Of a stretch of DNA of 64,000 nt, positions 41,810 to 49,601 are shown piece by piece. Both the position numbers and the translations under genes were made by a program. The DNA lies in the NCBI GenBank assembly GCA_002315795.1, contig DCIF01000096.1, positions 41,350 to 105,349 of the forward strand, given 5' to 3'. This DNA is from Bacteroidales bacterium UBA1733 (lineage in GTDB: Bacteria > Bacteroidota > Bacteroidia > Bacteroidales > UBA3663). The stretch's first letter is position 1. Every line of letters begins with the position of its first letter. The notes under the pieces were generated by a model, which was not told where the DNA came from, did not search any database, and saw only the letters and a list, made by a program, of their open reading frames with translations.

Positions 41810-44800
41810 ATGCTGACTTTTAAGAAACTGACTTTTGCTCTTGTGCTTGGCTTGCTTCCTGTGCTTGGATCCTACGCTCAGGCATGGGTGGATATTACTG
41901 ATTCGTACATTAAGAACCCTCGCTATGACAATAATAACTATAGCGATTGGGAAGGAACACAGTTGTCTGGATACAATCCTATGGGAAATGCTGAGCATTA
42001 TGAAAAGACGTTCAACACCTATCAGGTGCTTCAGGGATTGCCTGCAGGCAAGTATCGACTGAGTCTTAACGCTTTCTATCGTATTGGTAGTTCTGCAAAT
42101 GATTTCAGCCTTTACAATAGTGGTCAGTGGAAAAACAATCAGCATGCCAAGTTGTATGCCAAGTCAAGTGTGGCCGACTATGAGGTGGGCATCTCACCGG
42201 CCAGCAAGGATAAGAAGACGTCATCGCTCGGAGGTGAAGTGTCGCAAGTCGGAACGACGGTGAAGTATTACATCCCGAACAATATGGAGGCTGCAAACTA
42301 TTGGTTTGAAGCAGGCTACTATCTCAACCAGCTCGAATGTGAGGTGGGCGATGATGGTGTGCTGACTATCGGTATATATAAGAATGAGTACGTAAGCCAG
42401 GATTGGATTTGTATCGACAACTGGAAACTCGAGTCTTATACTACCATGACTGCTATCAATCTCGACCGGAGTGCTGCCAGCATGATCATCGGAGAGGAAC
42501 TGCAACTCAATGCGACCATCGAACCTGGCGACCTCAACGTCAATTCCTCGGCTAAGTGGTCTACGTCCAACGCCAGTGTGGCTACAGTCGATAAGGGTGT
42601 CGTCACTGCAGTGTCGGCTGGTTCTGCTTATATCTATGCCAAGATGGGCAGTCTGTCTAAGTATTGCCGTGTTACGGTGACTACTTCCACTCCTTCGGCA
42701 GAAAACATCGTCATCAATGAGATTATGGCTGCCAATGTGGAGGAGTATCGTGACCCATCGACTAACTTCGGTTCATGGGTGGAGCTGTACAATCCTACCA
42801 ACCTTGGTGTTTCGCTTGGAGGATTGTATGTCAGTGATGATCCGAATGATCTGAAAAAGTTTAAGTTAGGCGCTAAGTATGGCACTCTCTCTGGTAAGGG
42901 CTATGCTATACTTAACTTCGATCACCACGATAACTTTACAACCCTGTCCTACCGTCAGATTGACTTCAAACTTGACTGCGACGGTGGTACTATCATCATT
43001 TCTGACGGAACGAATATCATTGCTCAGCAGGATTATCCTGAGGCTGTGAGCCGAGTGTCTTATGCCCGTACTGAAGACGGAGGCGCTGATTGGGCTCTTG
43101 CTGGTAACCCTACTCCGGGTGAGAGCAATAATGAAAAGAGTGCATTTGCAAAAGAACGTTTGGCTGCCCCTGTGGTTAACAAACCTGGTCAGCTGATAGA
43201 GAGTGATCTGACTGTAAAGGTTACGATCCCAGCCGGTGCAACTCTACGATATACTACTGACGGTTCTGTGCCTACATTGACAAATGGTGAAACTTCGACT
43301 ACAGGCGTGTTCAACGTTGATTGGACTACTTGTTTCCGTTTCCGCTTGTACAAGGATGGCTATCTGCCAAGTCCTGTGGTCACGCGTTCATATATTTATA
43401 GTTGGTACGAGGAGCCATTCCCAATCATCAGTCTTGTGACAGACAAGAATCATATCTTCGAGTCAAGTTATGGCATATTTAAACAGAGCACATACGGACG
43501 CCCAGGAAATGGTCAGTCAAGCAATTGCAACTGGAATATGGATTGGGACCGCCCTTTGAACTTTGAGTTTATTACGACCGACAACGAATGTGTTGTGTCT
43601 CAGGAGTGTGATTTCTCTGCTTGCGGTGGTTGGAGTCGTGCTTGGACACCTCATTCATTCAAGCTTAAGGCAAGTAAGCAGTATGACCTTCAGAACACGT
43701 TCAATTATCAGTTCTTTGACGAAAAGCCATTCCTCAAGCATAAGACTCTCCAGATTCGCAATGGAGGTAATGATAATGGATGCCGCATCAAGGACCCTGC
43801 ATTGCAGCGTGTTGTGGCTTCTTCTGGTCTGTATGTAGACTATCAATCATGGCAGCCTGTTCATGTATATATTAATGGTGAGTCGTACGACGTGCTTAAT
43901 ATGCGCGAACCAAACAATAAGCACCATGGATATGCTAATTATGGCATCGATACCGACGAGATGGATCAGTTTGAGATCAGTCCTGACTCCGGTTACGTTC
44001 AGATGGAGGGCTCAATCGACTCTTTCCTCCGTTGGTATGATCTTGCTAAGAATGCTGCTGATGAAGAGGCGTATAATGAAATCAAAAAACTTGTTGACAT
44101 CGATGAGTATGCCAATTATATGGCTGTGCAGTTGTATCTTGGAGGTAACGACTGGCCACGCAACAACATGAAGGGCTATAGGGATCGAAATGATGGTAAA
44201 TTCCACTTTATCCTGTATGATCTTGATGCTGCGTTCAGCACCGGTACGCCATTTACTGAATTCTTTAATAAAGAGAAATATACATTCGATAACTTGCTTG
44301 GATATGATTACTCTAAGAATAAGAGTATTGCCGGAACTCGTGTCACTACCGAACTGAAGGTGGTTACCATATTCAAGAATATGCTTCAGAATGATGCCTT
44401 CCGTCAGCAGTTTATTGACGCATTCTGTATTGTGGCTGGTTCGGTGTTTGAACCAAACCGTTCGAAGGAGATCATTAATGAGGCTGCTGCATACTTGGCT
44501 CAGGGTGGATATGTCTATCCGTATAGTACGTCAAACAATCTTATCAGCAATCTGTCTGCAAGCCGTCAGTCTTCCATGATCACCCAGCTTAAGAACTGCT
44601 CGTACATGAATCTGGGCTCAAAGACTTCTAAGAAGTTTGTGCTCTCAAGCAATGTGGATGGTGCACAGATCCTTCTCAATGGTCAGCAGATACCTACTGG
44701 TTACTTCTCAGGTCAGTTGTTTGCTTCTTCTGTTATTACTGCCAAGGCTCCAGCAGGTTACAAGTTCGTCGGTTGGAAGTCTGGTGGCGGCGATACGTCT

Positions 44801-46069
44801 ACGGAGGTGGTCTTTGATGCAGGATCGACATGGAAGTATTATGATTCTGGTTCGCTCGATGGTAAACAGTGGAAGAGTACGAGTTATTCTGATTCGGGGT
44901 GGAAGTCCGGGGCTGCACCGCTCGGGTACGGTAAAAGCACGAACAAGACTACTACTTCGTCAAGCAAACCTACTTACTATTTCCGTAAGTCTATTTCGCT
45001 TTCGTCTGTCAAGGCTGACGATGAGTTCATACTTGATTACACTGTCGACGATGGAATGATTGTGTATGTCAATGGAACTGAAGTGGCAAGATATAACATG
45101 CCTTCCGGTGATGTTTCGTATAATTCTTACTCGACAACCCATGCAAGTGGTAATCCTGACACTGGTTCTTTAACTATTAAGGGTTCTTATTTTGTCGCAG
45201 GAAAGAATGTTGTTGCAGTAGAGGTTCACAACAATAGTTCCACATCTTCTGATGCCGTTTGGGATGCTTCGCTTTCTCGTGTCACTAAAATAGAAGATGG
45301 GTCTAATATTTATACCACTGAGCCTGAATTTAAGGTTCCTGCTTCTGCAATGACTCTCACTGCTATGTATGAGAAAATTGACGATTCGCAGCTTGCTGCT
45401 ACAAGCACGGCTCCTATCAAGATCAATGAGGTGAGCGCGGGAAATACTATCTATGTGAACGAGCACTTCAAGAAGGACGACTGGGTCGAGCTTTACAACA
45501 CTACCGACACTGATATCGACGTGGCTGGTCTTTACATAAGCGATAATGCCAATAAGCCAACAAAATACCAGATTCCTTCGGGTGTGGTTAATACTATTGT
45601 TCCTGCGCATGGTCATATTGTGGTATGGTGTAACAAGCGCGATAATGTGTCCCAGCTTCATGCTACCTTCAAGCTTGCAAACACTCAGGTCGCAGATCCA
45701 AGCGAACAACTTGTCATGATTTCTGCCGGTGAGGATTTCGTTGCAAACAATAGTAAGTTGTATAAGGCGCATCCTGAATTGGTTAAGGAGTTCACTGATG
45801 TGCTGATGTATGGTCAGCATAATTATGACCAGTCCGTAGGTCGATACCCTGATGGTGCTAATGCTTATTATCTAATGCAGCATCCGACAATCAATGCTGC
45901 CAACTACCATGCTGCAGCCGACAAGGCATCAGGTACGGATGAAGCTCCGACGACTGGAAAGGTTACTCTTGATGATATCACAGATCTCATCGAGCGATAC
46001 CTCAATAATGCAAAATCTGTTGACATTACTGACATCACCACGCTCATTGGTCGTTATCTTGCTCAATGA
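41810..46069 (+). CDS. Secreted CotH-kinase/lamin-tail protein with degenerate dockerin
   Basis: 1419 residues from the ATG at 41810, which starts the signal peptide (MLTFKKLTFALVLGLLPVLG, cleaved before Q24); upstream in-frame starts lie across the promoter and were rejected. Order of parts: a beta domain (25-215), a BIG2-like Ig domain (about 215-290), a lamin-tail domain (ENIVINEIMAANVEEY), a chitobiase-type C-terminal-like domain (ATLRYTTDGSVPTLTNG), a CotH kinase-like domain (KFHFILYDLDAAF), a beta domain with VDDGMIVYVNGTEVARYN, a second lamin-tail domain (INEVSAGNTIYVNEH) and a two-repeat tail (DDITDLIERYL, ITDITTLIGRYL). The tail is dockerin-like but lacks the calcium-binding DxDxDG residues. 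Confidence 0.85.
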   Translation: MLTFKKLTFALVLGLLPVLGSYAQAWVDITDSYIKNPRYDNNNYSDWEGTQLSGYNPMGNAEHYEKTFNTYQVLQGLPAGKYRLSLNAFYRIGSSANDFSLYNSGQWKNNQHAKLYAKSSVADYEVGISPASKDKKTSSLGGEVSQVGTTVKYYIPNNMEAANYWFEAGYYLNQLECEVGDDGVLTIGIYKNEYVSQDWICIDNWKLESYTTMTAINLDRSAASMIIGEELQLNATIEPGDLNVNSSAKWSTSNASVATVDKGVVTAVSAGSAYIYAKMGSLSKYCRVTVTTSTPSAENIVINEIMAANVEEYRDPSTNFGSWVELYNPTNLGVSLGGLYVSDDPNDLKKFKLGAKYGTLSGKGYAILNFDHHDNFTTLSYRQIDFKLDCDGGTIIISDGTNIIAQQDYPEAVSRVSYARTEDGGADWALAGNPTPGESNNEKSAFAKERLAAPVVNKPGQLIESDLTVKVTIPAGATLRYTTDGSVPTLTNGETSTTGVFNVDWTTCFRFRLYKDGYLPSPVVTRSYIYSWYEEPFPIISLVTDKNHIFESSYGIFKQSTYGRPGNGQSSNCNWNMDWDRPLNFEFITTDNECVVSQECDFSACGGWSRAWTPHSFKLKASKQYDLQNTFNYQFFDEKPFLKHKTLQIRNGGNDNGCRIKDPALQRVVASSGLYVDYQSWQPVHVYINGESYDVLNMREPNNKHHGYANYGIDTDEMDQFEISPDSGYVQMEGSIDSFLRWYDLAKNAADEEAYNEIKKLVDIDEYANYMAVQLYLGGNDWPRNNMKGYRDRNDGKFHFILYDLDAAFSTGTPFTEFFNKEKYTFDNLLGYDYSKNKSIAGTRVTTELKVVTIFKNMLQNDAFRQQFIDAFCIVAGSVFEPNRSKEIINEAAAYLAQGGYVYPYSTSNNLISNLSASRQSSMITQLKNCSYMNLGSKTSKKFVLSSNVDGAQILLNGQQIPTGYFSGQLFASSVITAKAPAGYKFVGWKSGGGDTSTEVVFDAGSTWKYYDSGSLDGKQWKSTSYSDSGWKSGAAPLGYGKSTNKTTTSSSKPTYYFRKSISLSSVKADDEFILDYTVDDGMIVYVNGTEVARYNMPSGDVSYNSYSTTHASGNPDTGSLTIKGSYFVAGKNVVAVEVHNNSSTSSDAVWDASLSRVTKIEDGSNIYTTEPEFKVPASAMTLTAMYEKIDDSQLAATSTAPIKINEVSAGNTIYVNEHFKKDDWVELYNTTDTDIDVAGLYISDNANKPTKYQIPSGVVNTIVPAHGHIVVWCNKRDNVSQLHATFKLANTQVADPSEQLVMISAGEDFVANNSKLYKAHPELVKEFTDVLMYGQHNYDQSVGRYPDGANAYYLMQHPTINAANYHAAADKASGTDEAPTTGKVTLDDITDLIERYLNNAKSVDITDITTLIGRYLAQ

Positions 46070-46162
46070 TGTGATATTGCTATGCCGCAAAGCCATTATC
46101 TGGATAATAGATGTTAAAATGCATAAGAATATGTGATTAAATTCAGTTTTGTCAATAATTAT

Positions 46163-46193
46163 TTTGTAAAATGAATATTTTTCCGTTTCTTTG
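46163..46193 (+). promoter_or_regulatory. Promoter of the cohesin-like gene
   Basis: TTTG at 46163-46166, 19 bases, then TTTCTTTG at 46186-46193, the same variant and spacing as before the CotH gene. Confidence 0.55.
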
Positions 46194-46242
46194 CATCGAA
46201 TTATAAATATAGTTGAATCAAAAAATCATTAAGATGTACAAT

Positions 46243-46863
46243 ATGAAAAAGTTTTATTCGCTTCTTGCTGCTCTGATCGTGAGTGTTGGCGCATTCGCTC
46301 AGTCAGTTTCTATTGAGGATGTACTCATCAAGGCTGGTACTACAGCTGAGGTTACTCTTTCGCTCAACGATGCTAACAAGGTCAAGGGCTTCGGTGTGAT
46401 CATCGGAGGTACTGATGCTGTTAAGCCAACAGACTCAGCTGCTGCTGCCCTGACAAACGAGCAGAAGGACAACAAGACTCTTTGGACTGTAGCTGGTAAG
46501 GCTCGTGAAAACAACTACAAGATGGCTGTTGTCAACATGGTCAACAACTCTGCTTTCTTTACTGAGTCCACAGACCTCGTAAAGATTACATTCACTGCCG
46601 ATGCTTCCGCCGTAGATGGTACATACACTGCTAAACTCACATCTGTAGAGTTTGCTGATGCCACAACCGGTGCTCTCATCAAGGGCGAAGATGTTGCCTT
46701 CAATATCATTGTGTGTCAGGATCCTACTGCCCTCCGATCTCTCAAGTCGGGTGAAGCAACTTCTGCCGTATACAACGCATCTGGTGTACAGCAGCAGGGT
46801 GTCAAGAAGGGTGTCAACATCATCAGGATGTCAAACGGCACTGTGAAGAAGGTGGTAAAATAA
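46243..46863 (+). CDS. Secreted protein with cohesin-like domain and sorting-type C terminus
   Basis: 206 residues from the ATG at 46243 (signal peptide ends SVGAFA|Q). Residues 20-150 have the pattern of a cohesin beta sandwich: VSIEDVLIKAGTTAEVTLSL, a middle GFGVIIGG strand, and then DLVKITFTADASAVDGTYTA followed by VEFADATTGALI. The last 35 residues (VYNASGVQQQGVKKGVNIIR...VKKVVK) resemble the C-terminal sorting or anchoring tails of secreted Bacteroidetes proteins. The neighbours on both sides carry dockerin-like tails, so this may be a binding partner. The cohesin call is by pattern only. Confidence 0.55.
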   Translation: MKKFYSLLAALIVSVGAFAQSVSIEDVLIKAGTTAEVTLSLNDANKVKGFGVIIGGTDAVKPTDSAAAALTNEQKDNKTLWTVAGKARENNYKMAVVNMVNNSAFFTESTDLVKITFTADASAVDGTYTAKLTSVEFADATTGALIKGEDVAFNIIVCQDPTALRSLKSGEATSAVYNASGVQQQGVKKGVNIIRMSNGTVKKVVK

Positions 46864-46907
46864 ACTCTTTCACTTGTTTGGTTTGTAATATCCAAATTAT
46901 ATATAAT

Positions 46908-46948
46908 AAGGTGCATCAGAGGCTATAGGCTTGTGGTGTGCCTTTTGT
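46908..46948 (+). terminator. Hairpin terminator or attenuator before the phosphodiester glycosidase gene
   Basis: AAGGTGCATCA (46908-46918) pairs along its whole length with TGGTGTGCCTT (46934-46944), including three G-T pairs, followed by TTTGTTA. It is only 19 bases before the next ATG, so it may weaken rather than stop transcription into that gene. Confidence 0.55.
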
Positions 46949-46963
46949 TATAACGTTATTTGT

Positions 46964-49189
46964 ATGAAAAAGATATTATCTATAATTATTCTTTTGCAGC
47001 TTTCAATCGTGATGATGGCTCAAGAGTATGGAAGCGCCATTCTGCAAGGTGTTAAATGTGAATATGAAATTGTCGAACAGCGTTCGATAGCTCCTGGTGC
47101 TAAATATGCCATGTACCAGTTCTATGATATGCCAGTTTCTTTTTATAAGAAAAAGATGAGGGTGCATGTTGTTTCAATCGATGTTACTAATCCGTATAAT
47201 TCCTTTGCGCCTTACCTCTCCAAGGATCAGTTTTTTGAAGCGGATAAGCAGTCGGAGGACGTTAAGTTTCGTAAGGAGAAAGGCCTAAAGCCTGTAGCCT
47301 CAATGATGGGAAGTGCTTTTGTTCAGACAAACGGTACTCATGAGTATAATACTCCTAATGAGGTGGTTGGAGGTCTTGTGGAAAATAGTGCCATCAAGTA
47401 TGAGGCTTCCTGGAACAGCCGAATGTTTTACATGGATGATCTGGCGCATATCGGTGTGGTGAAATTCTCAGGGTCAGTAGTTGCTGATGGCAAGTCATAC
47501 CCGATATCTCAGATCAATCACCATCGTGATCATGCGGGCCAGAATATAGCACTGTTTTGCAATGGTGTGCCACGAAGCGCCAGTTCTGCAGGTACTTTAA
47601 GCTATGGTACTGATGTCAGAGTGCGTTTGAAGGGAGCGTCCTCTGTGTCTCCAGGCACTACGGTGTGTGAAGTTGTTGAGGTGTTGAGCGGTTGTGGACA
47701 TACTTTGGGAGAAGGTGAAGCCATACTTTCTGGAGTTAATTCGGCTTCCGACTTTCTTGCATTGCTTACTCCAGGCTCGGAAATATCAATCAATGTCGAG
47801 TATTCTGATGCCGAGGGACGTAATGTCCAAATGCAGCAAGGGGTATGTAAGTTCTTTGAGTATGGCATTTTTAACGGAGAGGTGAAGGGTACTGATGCTG
47901 ATGAATATCCAATCTGTGCACTTGGTTGTTCGGAGGATGGTAAGACTGTGTACATGTGCGATCTTGAGTTTAGTTCAAAATCCAATGCATCTGTACAGTG
48001 TTTTATGGAGTTTATGAAGCATTTGGGAGTGTATAACCTTCTGCCATTGGATGGCGGACCTTCTGCAGAGATGACTCTTGACGGTGAATTCATAACCGAA
48101 AGCAGTATCCCTGGATTTGAAGGAAGACCGGTTCCTAATGGGGCTATTTTGTATTCGACAGCCCCAGATGATCCTAATATCACAGAAGTTGAGTGCTCGA
48201 ATGCAAAAAATGTGTGGATGAAGTACGGCATGACGTTTACACCTTATTTATATGCATACAACCAGTATGGCGAAATGATTCTTGCTGATGCAAAATCATC
48301 ACCACAGATTAAGGTGTCGTGCTCTCCTGAAGTGGGAACGATTGCAGACGATGGCTATACTTTCATTGCAAATGGTATCGGAGATGGATATATCTATGTC
48401 GAAGTTCCTAATTCTGGGTCTAAGATTTCCATTCCTGTACTTGTAGAAGATAGTTGCTCGATATCCTTAAACTATGAGTCTCTGTTCACTTGCCCAGGTC
48501 GCGGATGCCAACTGGAGCTGTCCTATACTAAGAATGGGGTGACAGAAAAGATTAATCCTAAGGATGTAGACTGGCGCATATATGGCGATGAAGTAATTGG
48601 TAGCTGCGTCGACGGCTATGTTGTTCCGGTCGCAGAAGGAAAGGCTACAATCGATGCTTGGTACAAGGATATGTATGTGACTGCTCAGGTTGAGGTGGAG
48701 AATCTACCTTCCCGGAATTTAGATTTGACCGACAAGCTTGAGTTCAATGATGTCGAAGATGTCCGTTTGCCTGGCTTGCCACTATCTTTCGTCTTGACCT
48801 TGAAAGCAAGAAAGAACGGTAAGATGTATTTGGAGTACACCGCCGGTAGTCGTAAATACGAGGTTGAGTCGGATGAGCTTACTGCTGATGACGTTTGGGA
48901 GTGCAGGGTTGATCTTGATCGTGACTCATTTGAATCTTATCCCGTTGTGTTGAATTCTATCTACGGTACATCAAGACCTACTGCAAGGAAGTTGGTTGCA
49001 TATTACTATAGTAAGATCAAGGGTGACTTGGATAACAACGGTTTTATCGAATTGAACGATATTTCGCTGCTTCTCTCTCTCTATTTGGGTGAGAATAGTG
49101 ATGCTGATGGCGATGTGGATGTGGATGGTGATGGCGTATTTACCATAAATGACGTGGTGACATTAGTGTCGATATACCTTCAACAGTAA
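46964..49189 (+). CDS. Secreted phosphodiester glycosidase (NAGPA-like) with dockerin
   Basis: 741 residues from the ATG at 46964 (signal peptide to MMA|Q). Residues about 60-400 fit the NAGPA/phosphodiester glycosidase fold, ending in LLPLDGGPSAEMTLDGEF and RPVPNGAILYST, its usual active-site end. Next come Ig-like segments, and the C terminus (about 695-741) is a full type I dockerin: GDLDNNGFIELNDISLLLSL and DVDVDGDGVFTINDVVTLVS. Both calcium loops have their acidic residues, unlike the two neighbouring degenerate tails. The domain removes alpha-GlcNAc from phosphodiester links in known members; the substrate here is unknown. It follows the cohesin-like gene with 100 bases between. Confidence 0.8.
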   Translation: MKKILSIIILLQLSIVMMAQEYGSAILQGVKCEYEIVEQRSIAPGAKYAMYQFYDMPVSFYKKKMRVHVVSIDVTNPYNSFAPYLSKDQFFEADKQSEDVKFRKEKGLKPVASMMGSAFVQTNGTHEYNTPNEVVGGLVENSAIKYEASWNSRMFYMDDLAHIGVVKFSGSVVADGKSYPISQINHHRDHAGQNIALFCNGVPRSASSAGTLSYGTDVRVRLKGASSVSPGTTVCEVVEVLSGCGHTLGEGEAILSGVNSASDFLALLTPGSEISINVEYSDAEGRNVQMQQGVCKFFEYGIFNGEVKGTDADEYPICALGCSEDGKTVYMCDLEFSSKSNASVQCFMEFMKHLGVYNLLPLDGGPSAEMTLDGEFITESSIPGFEGRPVPNGAILYSTAPDDPNITEVECSNAKNVWMKYGMTFTPYLYAYNQYGEMILADAKSSPQIKVSCSPEVGTIADDGYTFIANGIGDGYIYVEVPNSGSKISIPVLVEDSCSISLNYESLFTCPGRGCQLELSYTKNGVTEKINPKDVDWRIYGDEVIGSCVDGYVVPVAEGKATIDAWYKDMYVTAQVEVENLPSRNLDLTDKLEFNDVEDVRLPGLPLSFVLTLKARKNGKMYLEYTAGSRKYEVESDELTADDVWECRVDLDRDSFESYPVVLNSIYGTSRPTARKLVAYYYSKIKGDLDNNGFIELNDISLLLSLYLGENSDADGDVDVDGDGVFTINDVVTLVSIYLQQ

Positions 49190-49288
49190 ATAAATCGTTC
49201 TAAAATGAGAATTTTGGCTACAACAAAGGAAAAAGTATCGATAATTGCATTTTTTTTTATGTTTGTATGCATTTTTTTATAAAAATTG

Positions 49289-49319
49289 TTTGTCGGAGAA
49301 AAAATAATGTGTACATTTG
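49289..49319 (+). promoter_or_regulatory. Promoter of the giant surface lipoprotein gene
   Basis: TTTG at 49289-49292, 19 bases, then TACATTTG at 49312-49319. The start of transcription near 49326 leaves an untranslated leader of about 275 bases, the longest in the window. Confidence 0.75.
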
Positions 49320-49325
49320 CACAAA

Positions 49326-49601
49326 ATTATCGTCGGCAACTCTGTATTGGCGTCACTATACCTATATAATATAGGTGTGTACACGCATGTGAGGAGCCAC
49401 CATGTATAACATAAAAACAGGGATAGGAGGCCCTAAATTCGGAAAAGCATCATATAACGGATTAGAATGAAGTATTTATGTGGTTATTGACCAGGTCAAG
49501 ACCACAGGCATGGCTCCTATGCCATTAAAGCAAAAGTATCAATAATTAATAAAAGAGAAAATTTAATTCACTTTTAAATTTATAAATTTAATTTCTTTAT
49601 T
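49326..49601 (+). promoter_or_regulatory. Structured 5' leader of the giant lipoprotein gene
   Basis: It holds three features. (1) A perfect 7-bp hairpin, ACCTATA-TAA-TATAGGT, at 49360-49376. (2) A ribosome-binding-like AGGAG (49392-49396) before a 22-codon ORF. (3) A hairpin GGCAT-(GGCTCCT)-ATGCC at 49507-49523 whose 7-base loop is the exact reverse complement of AGGAGCC at 49392-49398. The pairing would make a pseudoknot or hide the AGGAG. I do not match it to a known riboswitch. Confidence 0.5.
49402..49470 (+). CDS. Possible leader peptide (22 residues)
   Basis: An ATG 5 bases after GAGGAG opens a 22-codon frame, Gly-rich (MYNIKTGIGGPKFGK...), ending 131 bases before the giant lipoprotein gene. 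Shine-Dalgarno use is rare in this phylum, so the good match is notable. Its ribosome site is the strand complementary to the loop of the later hairpin. No proof of translation. Confidence 0.35.
   Translation: MYNIKTGIGGPKFGKASYNGLE

Noticed and set aside
49326..49601. Known riboswitch class before the giant lipoprotein gene
   Set aside because: No conserved core of cobalamin, SAM, TPP, fluoride, guanidine or preQ1 riboswitches was recognised, and the gene is not metabolic.
49289..49601. Invertible promoter as known for some Bacteroides S-layer genes
   Set aside because: The palindrome at 49360-49376 has no second inverted copy on the other side of the promoter, and no recombinase gene is near.
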